From positions 9,838,085 to 9,902,084 of the forward strand of contig JAQFVV010012396.1 of NCBI GenBank assembly GCA_028023455.1: a DNA stretch of 64,000 bases, given 5' to 3'. Below are positions 34,797 through 46,060 of the stretch, one piece after another. A program made the translations under genes and the position numbers. Position 1 is the first letter of the stretch. Each line of letters starts with the position of its first letter. This DNA comes from Epiperipatus broadwayi. Taxonomy: Eukaryota; Onychophora; Udeonychophora; Euonychophora; Peripatidae. The notes below the pieces were generated by a model. That model worked only from the letters and a program-made list of their open reading frames with translations. It searched no databases and was not told the origin of the DNA.

Positions 34797-36170
34797 TACA
34801 ATTTATTTATATATGGTACGGATATATTGGCATTTGGTAAAAGCTAAAAGAAAAAGTAAATTTAGCGATCTTAGTAAAAGATGGAATTAAAATTTTTTTT
34901 AGTTCGTATAATCTTTTTTTAAATGTACAATGAAAGTTTAATTTTTCGTCCACATTTTTTTTTAACTAATTAAAAATAAAAGTAAAAATTGGAGAGAACA
35001 AAAGACACACAAATTACTAATCCAGATAAGCTAAAAGAAAAATATTTTAGCTAATTAAAGATGGCCAAAAGACATTATAAAAAAGAGAACTTTGTAATTG
35101 AAAAATGATAAAGAATGTACAAGATTATAAACCTAAACATATGATAATAATAACATGTGCAGAAGTCTGAAAACTGGACCTCGAGTATAAAAAGGAAAAG
35201 ACCAGTTTGATCAACATCTTGTTTTGTCTGTTTTTCCTATGGTTGGTCCTGGATAACAAAAAAATATATCCAGGATCACTCTACGCTAAAATAATTCTGC
35301 ATGCTGGAGTGAGCTGGAGCTTTTGCTGACATCGTTCCTGAAGATGGACACCAGAAAAGCTTTTGTGACCAACCAATAGAATAGACTAAGATCAACTTAT
35401 AACCGATGGCTGAGTTCATTCTACCACAAAAAAAACTATGCATAGTAATCTACAAGCTTCGTGAACTCACTAAACTTACCGATAAGTTAAGAGTAACTTT
35501 TCCCGATTATGACAGTTTGCAAACAATTCTTAAAAATAAGATCAAAATAATCCCAATGAAGACTTTAAATTTTTATTCTTCAAGAGACTCTTGTTTACCT
35601 CAGAACTATAATTGTTGAACTGTTTTTTTTTTTATTAATTGATTCATGTCTGGATTAACGTGCGTGTGTTCTCTCCAGTTTTATTTAATTAGTAATTTAT
35701 CTTTAAACATTTTAATTTGTTAGAATAAAAATATTTATTTCTAATATCAACTTTTTCATTGTGCATTATTAATAATTTTCATTAAATATATTAATGTTAG
35801 TTTGTTAAGATTTGAAAATATAATTTACCTTTGCCAATATGTGTTGACTAAGCTCCAGGAATAATAATAACTAGAAAATAACTCTACGGTAAAATATGAT
35901 ACCGATTCTTTTAAAAACATTTTTCTTTTTAATTTTCGAGACGTGATGTGACGGATTTCATCAGATTCTTATATGAATTCTGGTGCCCTTATAAAAGAAA
36001 TAAAAGCGGATTCCATTGATAGCATAAATCATAACAATTACTAGGTAGAGTTGATCAGGAAATATAGTTATGTTTTTAGAAATAGGAATGAAACTTTCTT
36101 TTTTTTCCATAACTTGATCAACTCACGCATTTTATGAGTAACAGAGACCTAGTCAGATGGTGGCAAAAAT
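34797..36170 (+). repeat. 1.37-kb direct repeat, copy 1 (LTR-like)
   Basis: Matches 36878-38240 along its whole length at roughly 90% or more by eye. It contains TATAAAAAGG (35186-35195), a 70-codon frame (35406-35618) and AATAAA (35724-35729), in that order. That is the U3-R-U5 logic of an LTR, though with a very long part after the TATA box. Edges are not clean TG...CA: the left edge is near GTAC + TTTATTTATATATGG, the right edge near GTCAGATGGT. A hairpin (GAGTTGATCAGG ... CTTGATCAACTC) lies near the right end. It may be an LTR, or a segmental duplication of a small gene. Confidence 0.6.
35406..35618 (+). CDS. Short ORF in the 1.37-kb repeat, unknown
   Basis: Seventy codons beginning MAEFILPQKKLCIVIYKLRE, about 210 bases after a TATA box and 105 before an AATAAA. 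Lysine- and leucine-rich, no signal peptide or known domain. The sister copy starts at 37479 with MAELILPQKK and differs mainly by single changes, until a 2-base insertion after DFPDC-like sequence shifts its frame. The position between promoter-like and poly(A)-like signals is suggestive, but nothing shows that it is expressed. Confidence 0.3.
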   Translation: MAEFILPQKKLCIVIYKLRELTKLTDKLRVTFPDYDSLQTILKNKIKIIPMKTLNFYSSRDSCLPQNYNC

Positions 36171-36877
36171 GTTGACTTCCCAATGCGAGGCTTTGATGCA
36201 ACAACCACAATCTGAGATATGTTGTAATAGTAAAAAGAACATTCCAATGATGACCCAAAAACCCATAGCCAGAAAATGAATAGTAGTTTAAAAAAACCCT
36301 AACTAATTAAACCCTGATTATACAAATATAAAAATATTTGTTTAATATGACTTACAGAAAGAAAAATATATATTTTTTTAATATGTCTAAAAAAAAACAC
36401 GATCGCGGCTGATGTAGATGTTAAGTCACAAGTATTTGACCGGGTAGGTGGTTATTGAAGAGGGGAAAAAGCATAGCCCCAAGTCCTTGTACACAGTATA
36501 TAACATAAGACCATCTTTAAATGTCCATCAGTCTATTTCTAGCAGGGATCCCAAGAAAGGGGAGGGCGGACCAAGTTGCCATGAGCCTATAAGACTCAGA
36601 ACGATGAGCAATGCTTGTTTGTGCTTATAACTTGGGCTTCTTATTGTTAGTATTATGCTTGAGCAGAAAGGACACAGGTGAATGTGGAAATATTTCTCAT
36701 TGCAGCCATGTTAGACCAAAAAGTAGGCATTAAAACTGCACATCATTTGTTGAATGAGTCTACGAGATATATCAGCATGCTAATACAAAAAAAACCCCCA
36801 TGAATATGGACTTAAAGCTTAAGAATAAAATAAGTTTAAACCCCTATTTTATTCTCATCTCCTGGACCCGGTAATAT
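36171..36877. other. Spacer between the 1.37-kb repeats
   Basis: About 707 bases. Near its left edge is TGGTGGCAAAAATG, faintly like a tRNA primer site, and near 36552-36570 a purine run AAGAAAGGGGAGGGCGG. No gag, pol or other protein could be read, so if this is an LTR element it is a non-autonomous one. Confidence 0.4.
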
Positions 36878-38240
36878 GTACCGTTTATTTATATATGGTA
36901 AAGATATATTGGCATTTGGTAAAAGCTAAAGGAAAAAGTAAATTTAGCGATCTTAGTAAAAGACGCAATTAAAATTTTTTTTAGTTCATATAATTTTTTT
37001 TTAAACATACAATGAAAGTTAAATTTTCATCCACATTTTTTTTTATCTAATTAAAAATAAAAGTAAGAATTGGAGAGAACAAAAGACACACAAATTACTA
37101 ATGCAGATAAGCTAAAAGAAAAATATTTTAGTTAGTTAAAGATGGCTGAAAGACATTATAAAAAAGAGAACTTTGTAATTAAAAAATGATAAAGAATGTA
37201 CAAGATTATAAACCTAAATGCCATGATAATAATAACATGCACAGAAAACTGGACCTCAAGTATAAAAAGGAAGAGACCAGTTTGATCAACGTCTTGTTTT
37301 GTCTGTTTTTCATATGGTCAGTCCTGGATAACAAAAATATATATCCAGCATCACTACGCTGAAATAATTCTGCATGTTGGAGTGGGCCAGAGCTTTTGCT
37401 AACATCGTTCCTGAAGATGGACACCAGAAAAGCTTTCATGACCAACCAGTAGAATAGACCAAGATCAACTTATAACCGATGGCTGAGCTCATTCTACCAC
37501 AAAAAAAACTATGCATAGTAATCTATAAGCTTCGTGAACTCACTAAACTTATCGGTAAGTTAAGAGTAACTTTTCCCGATTGTGACAAAGTTTGCAAACA
37601 ATTCTTAAAAATAAGATCAAAATAATCCTGATAAAGACTTTAAATTTTTATTCTTTAAGAGACTCTTGTTTACCTAAAAACTATAATTGTTGAACTGTTT
37701 TTTTTTATTAATTGATTCATGTCTGGATTAATGTACATGTGTTCTCTCCAGTTTTATTTAATTAGTAATTTATCTTTAAACATTTTAATTTGTTAGAATA
37801 AAAATATTTATTTCTAATATCAACTTGTTCAATGTGTGTTATTAATAATTTTCATTAAATTTATTAATGTTAGTTTGTTAAGATTTGAAAATATAATTTA
37901 CTTTTGCCAATATGTGTTGACTAAGCTCCAGGAATAATAATATCTAGAAAATAACTCTAGTTATGGTAAAATATGATACCGATTCTTTTAAAAGCATTTT
38001 TCTTTTTAATTTTCGAGATGCAATGTGACAAATTTCGGTAGAATCTTATATGAATCCTGGTGTCCTTATAAAAGAAATAAAAGCTGATTCCATTGATAGT
38101 GTAAATTGTAACAATGACTAGGTAGAGTTGATCAGGAAATATAGTTCTGTTTTTAGAAATAGGAATGAAACTTTCTTCTTTTTCCATAACTTGATCAACT
38201 CGTGCATTTTATGTGTAACAGAGACCTAGTCAGATGGTAA
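36878..38240 (+). repeat. 1.37-kb direct repeat, copy 2 (LTR-like)
   Basis: Second copy, with TATAAAAAGG at 37261-37270 and AATAAA at 37797-37802. The short ORF begins at 37479 but is frameshifted by two extra bases. After 38240 the sequence diverges from copy 1. Confidence 0.6.
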
Positions 38241-38259
38241 AAACGTTTCAATATAGTGT

Positions 38260-41150
38260 ATCCTTACCAAAGTTAATTCACCAGCTGAAATCATTCATCT
38301 GGCTGATCAACTACTTAAATCTTAGTTTACAATTTTAAGTATAACTAGCTCATCCAAATATAAATAATCATACTACATCTAGTAAACTACTAAGTTAAAT
38401 ATTCCACTAATTAACTAATCAATATGACTACTAAATAATTAAAGACTTAATTTAAATGCTATCTCATTAATAATTGAATTAATTTTAAATACTAGCTCAA
38501 TCTACTAATAAACAGTTTGATTAAATATTAAAAATCACGAGACTCATAATTATAAGCTTCTAGTAAGATACACAGTAAGTTTAATATTAAGAATATACCT
38601 ACAAAAAGATATATTCCCAATGGCATAGGAATATCACCACTATCTACTTTCCTAAACTATAAGTAATATTTCCATGACTCACATATCACATAAACGATAA
38701 TTAACATTACTAAAATGAAATTAAAATACTAAAACATTTTACATTCCTTTGCTTAATAAAATAACATATCACTACCTAAATAAAATACAATAATATAATA
38801 TAATCTTAATCTCAGGTCCTTATTATTATTATTTTATGATTAATACATTATTTAATATAGCTACATATAATGAGGGATTTTACATACACCTAGCTATATC
38901 ATAACAATTCAATAAAGTAAAATACTTAATAGATCTTATTTCAAAACTTCATTTAACTAATTTGCTAATCAGCTAAAACTAAATTAAAATTATAAAATAC
39001 TAGCAATAATCTCCATTACTTCAAATAAACTCCAGATAATTTCATCTTATTATGCATTACAGTTATAATTGTATACTCCTTATGACATATTAAAACATTA
39101 GGTATTATACAAATCTTAAGATTTAGTATGTAATATCTTCAACAATCATAATATAATAATGTTAAAAAAAAAAAAATTTAAAAAAAAAAAATCAGATATA
39201 TTAATCTTTAACTGAAGTATATCTGTGCTAGAGATAATCTCTAGTTTCGAAAATGATTAGTAATAATCATTAGTGTATTTATCAGGAATGGATGGCGTCA
39301 AAGTTGTGAGTGGAGGAAGTTTGACGATGGTAAATGAAAATGTAACAATTTACTTTATCTTCTTTAAATCATATGCAATTATATCAAGATATAATTAATT
39401 CTTATAATACATGTGGGGTTAGGATTATTCATAATGACTTGGACACAATAATAAAAGAAACTCTCAAGACATAAGATTAATTTAAAACAACATTAACAAT
39501 TTATTATAACAACTATAAAATTTCAAAATTTATAAATATAATATTTACAAAATTTAAATTATTCAAAATTCAAAATAATTATATTCAAAAAACTATTTAC
39601 ATAAAAAAAGGTAATTTCCAATTTAAATATTTTCTATCATGAAGTAATAATATTACTTAAAAACTTATACTTATTAAGATATTCTAGCATTTTCTTAGAT
39701 TACCCATTTAAATAATTTGAATACTTTCATAGAAATAAAATACACTTCTACAATAATCAAATTACCTTTTTTTCTAATACACTTTAGCATTATTACTACA
39801 AAAAGCATATTTATAAGTAATTGCAGGTTCATAAATAAACTTTTATTTGATAAGAAAATATTTATCTAAATATTTATACTTTGTACAGGCTTAAACCTGC
39901 ATTTATATATGTAATATATGCGGGGTTCGAACTCAGACTTTCACACGACCCACCACTCTCAGTTCCATCTCATATTGCTGACCCACCTGATCACACACAT
40001 GTTGAAAAGATAAATAATCACCAATATGCACTGAGAGTGGTGGGGCGTGTGAAAGTCTGAGTTCGAACCCCTAAATATTTATATGAAATTATCATGTTTA
40101 TTATCTAAATAGTTTATTTGTTATATTATGCATTACTAAACAAAATATATTCTCCTATATTAAGTTCTTCACTACAATACTTCCTCATAATACTATTTTA
40201 TAATAACTCTCTAACTCACATGTGTTCTTATGTTTATTTTCTCTCTCAAAATAAACATATAATTAATATAATAAATAAATAAATATGTGTTATTTATTCA
40301 TTTCATATTTCAGAATGTTAATCATATTCAGATTTCACTTTCATTCATATCTTTATTATGACTTTAACATACACTGGATAACTTTTTTGATTTTTTAAAA
40401 TATTTTTGGAATATCACATCATTCCATAAAACTTTATTTAACACTCTAATTATACATCATTTATATATATATTTTTGCCTTTCAAAAATTTTAAACACCA
40501 TTTAGTAGTCTAGCTATTATTCTTCAAACATTTTTAACAATGCCAATTATGATGTAGGAACTAATGATGACAGTAGTGATTAAAAGTGAGGAATTAAAAA
40601 CTCCAAGAACTAGGGAAAAACAATAAAAACATGGATGCAGAGCTTAAGGCCACATATTCTTGTGTCTACCTAAAATTCCTATCATGGCTTCTCCCTGAGC
40701 ACTTATCTGATGTACAGAAATGCTACTGACCATGAATCATAAAAATATACAGACCTATGTTAACTATATTATACGGAATATTCACAAGATTATACTTAAT
40801 ATTCAAAAGATCCCTTGCATTACAGGATTTACTAATATTACGCTCCCAAACCACTACTTGTCTATCATATACAATCTGTATATATCCTTATAACATCACA
40901 AAGAAATTCAAAACATCTCTTCAGAAAATAATTTCTAAACTTCAGTTCATAGCTTTCATTAAAATATCAAGAAGATTAAACATAGTAGAAACAAATGATT
41001 TAGGTATTTAATTTATCATCAATACATTCATTTAAAATCTTTATAAAAAACAAATCAGAGATCAGTTATGCATATAGTATTTAAACATGTACTGCTTATA
41101 ACATTTTATTCATACTTGCATATGGTATCTAAATAGATCCAGCATATAGG
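38260..41150. other. G-poor (strand-skewed) A/T-rich block
   Basis: On the + strand C outnumbers G about three to four to one by hand count in sampled lines (for example 11 C to 3 G in 38341-38400, 13 C to 3 G in 38641-38700). The flanks do not show this. No protein-coding frame. The 39922-40071 fold-back lies within. The 84-codon frame at 40757-41011 is not supported as a gene. Confidence 0.55.
39922..40071. repeat. Fold-back SINE with B-box in each arm
   Basis: Left arm 39922-39963 and right arm 40030-40071 are 42-base inverted repeats with one mismatch. Each carries GGTTCGAACTC, close to the polymerase III B-box. The 66-base spacer includes ATGTTGAAAAGATAAATAAT, also found at 11.3 kb. The element looks like a tRNA-derived SINE plus its inverted 3' part. 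Confidence 0.75.
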
Positions 41151-41208
41151 TATATTCATAATTCACATGATCACCATCTCTTATACTAGCACATAATTGT
41201 TATTAAAT

Positions 41209-41425
41209 AAGGTAAAACTCTCCATACAGTAGTTCCACCCTGTGCCAATGAGAGTAATCAATGGATGCCAGAAGGCTTGTGCATAAAATCCCTGTCTAGT
41301 TGCCTACTAGTCTGGGGATATTGGATGAGTAGGCCCTAGATGGGGATTTTAAGCACAAGCCTTCTGGCATCCATTGATTACTCTGGTTGGCAAAGGGTGG
41401 CACTACTGTATGGAGAGTTTTGCCT
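41209..41425. repeat. 217-bp palindromic element of the hammerhead family
   Basis: Two arms of about 98 bases are around 90% identical as inverted repeats, starting AAGGTAAAACTCTCC on the left and ending GGAGAGTTTTGCCTT on the right. The arms match the outer part of the 13-14 kb units (TAGTAGTGCCACCC-like, GTAATCAATGGATGC, TTGTGCATAAAATCC). The right half begins AGTC TGGGGATATTGG (41309-41326), which is exactly where the hammerhead cleavage site and stem I return strand lie in unit B. The catalytic core itself is absent. Confidence 0.8.
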
Positions 41426-42005
41426 TGTTTATATTCATACTTCTAAAACAAATTATTCTAACATAAATAAACTGAATAAATATAATATTTGGTTTACCTG
41501 ATTTATCACTCATATAAATAAATACCAATATTGAAATTTCAATATCATAATAAAATTTTACCTTAATCATGTCCCTATGATTAATACGGTGATGATCCTC
41601 TCTCGTTTTAATTCCATTGAAAGTTATAGATTTATTATCATTACAGAAAAAATATTATTTTTTCTTTTTTTCTCTACTAAATATAAAAAATAAAATTCAC
41701 CTATCATATAAATCTTAACTACAATCTTAAATCTAATAATACATTGTACCAGTCACTTCTTCACTTCTTTTGATTAATGAGGCACAACTAGGTCACTAAC
41801 GACTTAGAAAATTTAATTTATGGTGATCAAAAATTAATAATGGTGATGAATGCCACCAGATAGACCCAGGGAGAGAAAGAGATCTTTAACATTGATCAGA
41901 CAAGTGAGAAAAGAACACAAAGACAAATATCAGCCAAAATAATTCTAAATAATTTTAAGGTTTATTAAAAAAAAAAAATTAAATCTCAAGCACACGAAAG
42001 TAACA
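41426..42005. other. Intergenic, nothing firm
   Basis: A/T-rich. On the minus strand, 41860-41960 has AATAAA and a CTCTCCCTGGGTCTATC word that could be LTR-like, but no partner repeat is present. Confidence 0.35.
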
Positions 42006-42026
42006 CCTTGGCAGATAAGTTCTCAC

Positions 42027-42184
42027 CTATAATTTAAAAAGAGGGATTTATAATATATTTCTGCCAATGATTTACTAAAACCAATTCCAGTTTCCCTATT
42101 TGGAGATTTTGAAACAAAAGGAATCTTCACAGGTGAGCTTTCCTTGGCCCAGAATAAAGCATTAGGTCCAAGAATGTCATATAT
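42027..42184 (-). CDS. Candidate exon, unknown protein
   Basis: On the minus strand CTGTTCTGCAG precedes a 158-base open stretch that ends TTATAG and then the donor GTGAGA. It starts in phase 0 and leaves two bases over. It encodes IYDILGPNALFWAKESSPVK, then IPFVSKSPNRETGIGFSKSL and AEIYYKSLFLNY. The opposite strand is also open here (from about 42055 to 42213), so one of the two is a shadow. I favour the minus strand because it has both splice signals. Not recognised; may be retroelement-derived. Confidence 0.3.
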
Positions 42185-43943
42185 CTGCAGAACAGCTCTT
42201 GATTAACCACATTCAAAGTTTTCAAGGTTGACCCAATACAAGATTATGAAAATAGAACAAGAAAAGATTATGATTCGTAATCTTAAATAGAAGAAACAAA
42301 ATCTCTGATTTAGGAAAAACAGAAAACTATACTCGATAAACTGCCAGAGAAAAGTTTGTAGTCTGCAGGAAACACAAATCAAGCTTATCTAAATTAATTA
42401 CAATATAATAAAAGGAACAGGTGAGTTAAAAGAAAATTATGAACAGACAGCCAAAGCATTTATTAAGAATTAGTAATATAAAAAGAGAACATGAAGAATA
42501 TAAAATAGAAACTCACAATATATTCTCAGATAAATAAATTTAAAAAACAAAACTAAGAGTCCACTATATACACTTTAACTAATAAGTAAATACAGAAAAT
42601 AATTAAAATATTGAAGGAATATTCAAAACTTTTAATACTGGATTATTTTATGATTGAGACTTTGACAGAAATTTAAATTCTGATTAGAATATGAAAATGT
42701 TTTATTTTGAGGCATAAGGTTCAGCAGTGCACACAGTTTATTTCACTTTAAAGTTCCTACAAAGATTTTGGTTTCCATTTATGTGTTTGGGAGACTAAAG
42801 GTAATCTTAGGGATCAGTTCTTGTTCAGGCTTTTAAGACATGCTCTTTGAAGAAGCAATCTGGGATCCATCTTTAAGTTAGTTTAGCAGGTCATGTAAAT
42901 ACGATTCTGCATGGCATGTAATTTGATTTCAGCAGAATTTCTGATCAGCAGATATTATAAAGGTATTATTAGCAACTGTGTTATCCAGACATGGATAGAA
43001 ATCTTTGAAATTAAAGGCAGGACAGCAATGCAAATAAGGATCACAAATAGTGTACTAAGGAGTTGAAACACTTTTCATAACCAGCAGAATAAAATGAAAA
43101 GCCGAATAATAATTAGTCCGAAATCCCAGGGTTATTTATATGCACTCTTATCTGCCAGGTTATCTTTAATTAGTAATTTTGACCAGGGCAAATCTCTATC
43201 TCGCTTAATTTTAATTAAAAAAAAAAAGCTGACCAGGACTTTTATTCAAAATTAATTAAAGAAAAGTAAATGCAAAATTAAGTCTGTTTTTCTTTTTAAA
43301 AATAAATTCAAATTAGATTACAAACAACAAAAATTAAAAGACCCAGGAATGCAATCAAAACTTTCAAAATTAAAATGCTTTTTATTTAAAAGATTAAAAC
43401 TTTTTAAATTAGAATGTTTTTGTAAAAATAGATAATTAAAAAAACATGTCAAAATAAATTTATTTTTAAACTAAAAATAGATAATTTTAAACTATAGCTC
43501 GTATGTGAGCTATAACATATAAAACTTTCAAATAAAGTTTCTTTTAAAACTTTATAAAAACAAGTTAGTTTTAATTTTGTGATGAAACTTGTGAAGTGGA
43601 TAAAGGATTCAGTTCAACTGCCCCATTATGCCAAGAAAAAAATAAAGTATTTTTTTGCTATTTCTTTTTTTTTAACCTTTAAGCATCTAAAAAAAACCTT
43701 CAGAAACCCAGCTGAATGTTTGTCCTGCACTCTATCTACTCCAACATTTCATTTTATTAGATTCTCCATTCTCATAATTCTATAAAACAAATCCTTTTTT
43801 TTTAAAAAAAAAGCTGTCCAATTACTAGAAAGCAAAATCCCTTAACCTTTGTCAGACTGTTATTTTTCTCTTTTCACTAGTTCTCTGATATAGGTTATTT
43901 CCCCCCTCCTGTCTTTTCCTTACTTATAAATTTTTCTCGTCTC
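42185..43943. other. Mixed A/T-rich DNA, possible decayed element
   Basis: Contains CTTATCTGCCAGG (43147-43159), complementary to CTTGGCAGATAAG (42006-42018), so 42.0-43.16 kb is bounded by a 13-base imperfect inverted repeat. On the minus strand GCATATAAATAAC near 43130 looks like a TATA box. No protein was read. Confidence 0.3.
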
Positions 43944-44760
43944 TCATTTTGTTTTATTTTCTATCACGCATATCTGAAGAATCTTTTGCTGAGCAAAACA
44001 CATCTCTTCGAAGTGTCTCACTTTATTATTGATCGCATTGATAATAGTAAATGGAAAGAATCCATCTTCTACAATCATTTTGAATGTTTTAAATAAGATT
44101 GTTCTATAAATAGCTTCCATTTCTGCCTTAAAATCATATTCCATAAACTTTTTTCTAACCCTTTTCATTGTTTCAAATTCATGTTCAAAACAAATGATTA
44201 CTTTGAACAATTTATTTTTAGTTTCTTGTGGAAACTCATTTACATTATTTTCTATCTTTAATTTATATCTTTCTTCCATATTTTAATCTGCATTCTCTAA
44301 TTTTTCCACTACATTATCTATCTGTATCCAATCTCTGCTTATTTCTATGTTCATTTCCACCTTATCTGTTCTAACATTATCTTGTTTTAATTTATTTTTC
44401 ATTTCTTTCACACCTTCTTTTACTATCTCAATTTCCTGAATTTTCTTTACTCAGATCTTTTTCTATGGTTTCTATAACTTCCTGATTTTTGTCAACTTTT
44501 CCCATTATTTCTTGTCTCATTTCTTTTATTTCCTTTATCATTTCTGCATTGAACTCTGCCAACATTGCCTGTTGACTTTGTTTGAATTCACTATTTTCTT
44601 CTTCATTACCTGCTGTCTCTGCTTCATTTCCATCATCTTAATCATCACTTGTGTCTCACTCTCTTATTTTTCTACTAACTGGAGATTTTTGAAAGAAACA
44701 GGGCTTTCTTCCATGATTACCCTATTATCAATTTCTACACTGGCTTCCATTCTTGCAAAC
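43944..44760 (-). pseudogene. Charged coiled-coil protein relic, gag-like
   Basis: The last 111 codons (44279-43944) are open and read MEERYKLKIENNVNEFPQET, then KNKLFKVIICFEHEFETMKR and more. Upstream, in two frames, are charged helical pieces: AEFNAEMIKEIKEMRQEIMG, KVDKNQEVIETIEKDLS, EIEIVKEGVKEMKNKLKQ and, at the start, MEASVEIDNRVIMEESPVSF. At least two frameshifts and several stops separate them. Long charged coiled coils with a compact C-terminal part occur in ORF1/gag proteins of many invertebrate retroelements. No zinc knuckle is seen. A cellular origin cannot be excluded. Confidence 0.4.
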
Positions 44761-44974
44761 AAAATTAAATCTAATATTTTTATATTTAACTTTTATTTTC
44801 AGTTTTTCAAACAAAAAAAAACTGCTTAATATCTTTATTTAACTTTCTTATGTTCAAAAATAACTCCCAAAAAACACTATTTAACTATTTATTATTTTAT
44901 TTGAAAATGACTTCTTAATATTTATTTATTTTACTCTTTCTTTTGTTAAAAAAAAAGGGTTCTAGTAAACTATT

Positions 44975-46060
44975 AACTGTGCAGCCTTTGGTGGCACTGT
45001 TTCTAGTTAAAAACAGAGCGTTATAACATTACCGGGCCACTAGATTTTTTTAATCTAATAGATCGTATTTTGACATACGGCTGTAATTTTTTTTTTTAAT
45101 ATTTAATATATTGTTGTTGTTTGTTTTGGACATAATTATTTTTTTGGTTTTCATTTGATAAATTTCAAACTATAAAGGAGACTTTGACCTTTTTTTTTGA
45201 ATCCCAAAAGTACATAATTTTTGATATACGCCTTTATTTGGGGGGGGGGGGATTTCCATTCTAAATCTACTGTTTCTTTTTTACAGACATCTTTTATTTT
45301 TTTGTTTTGGATTCGATACATTTCAAAGTAATAAGGGACAGTTTTAAAATTTTTTTGGAATATCTCAAATATACACAATTTGCTTTAAATACGACTTTCT
45401 TTTGTTGTTGTTGTTATTTAAAATTAGAATTGACACTTTCTTTTTGAATTATGTTAAAAATGAGGGGGTTTGCTGTTGATTGATTTAGCAACAAAAAATT
45501 CAAACCTGTCCGACAAACTCCGCCTCAAATGTCCGTATTTGCTTATAAACGAAAAGAATTGTTTGGTATTTTATCTTACATTTATAAATACAGGGTTTTT
45601 TTTTTTGGTCGGCGTGTTTTGATTTTTTTGTTTTTTTTAATAATAACAAATAAAACGGGGTTTTGATTTTTTTTTTAATAATAATAAATAAAACGGGACT
45701 TTTTTTTTCTCTTAGATTTATAAATACGGGGTTTTTTTTGTGTCGGCGGGTTTAGATTTTTTTTGCTTTTTTTAATAACAAATAAAACGTCCAAAACAAA
45801 AACCAAAAAATCAATCGCAGTATTGTTTTTTTAACACAAAAAATATGTATGTTAACCGGTTTTGTTACATTCTATAGGATTTATTTATTTATCTTTTTTA
45901 AGAGTCGTACAAGTTTGTTAAAGATTTTTTGTTTTCATAACAAATAAAACGTCAGGTATTTTTATTCTTTTTTAACAACAAAAATTAAGCTCGGGTTTCA
46001 TTTTTTTTTCTTGAATTTTTTTTTAAAATTCAGGATCAGCTTTAGAAAATAACTATTTAT
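44975..46060. repeat. T-rich repeat block, Merlin-like left edge
   Basis: The stretch near 44990-45045 (GGTGGCACTGTTTCTAG, AAAAACA, TTATAAC, GGGCCA) matches in order the sequence just inside the left end of the Merlin element (19597-19650). Further in are long T runs, a run of about 12 G near 45240, and repeated AACAAATAAAACG words (45648-45660, 45775-45787, 45938-45950). No transposase and no matching right end were found. Confidence 0.35.

Noticed and set aside
44512-44829. 105-codon plus-strand frame, F/C/L-rich
   Set aside because: Shadow of the charged coiled-coil relic on the minus strand (codons for E/K read backwards give F/L/S).
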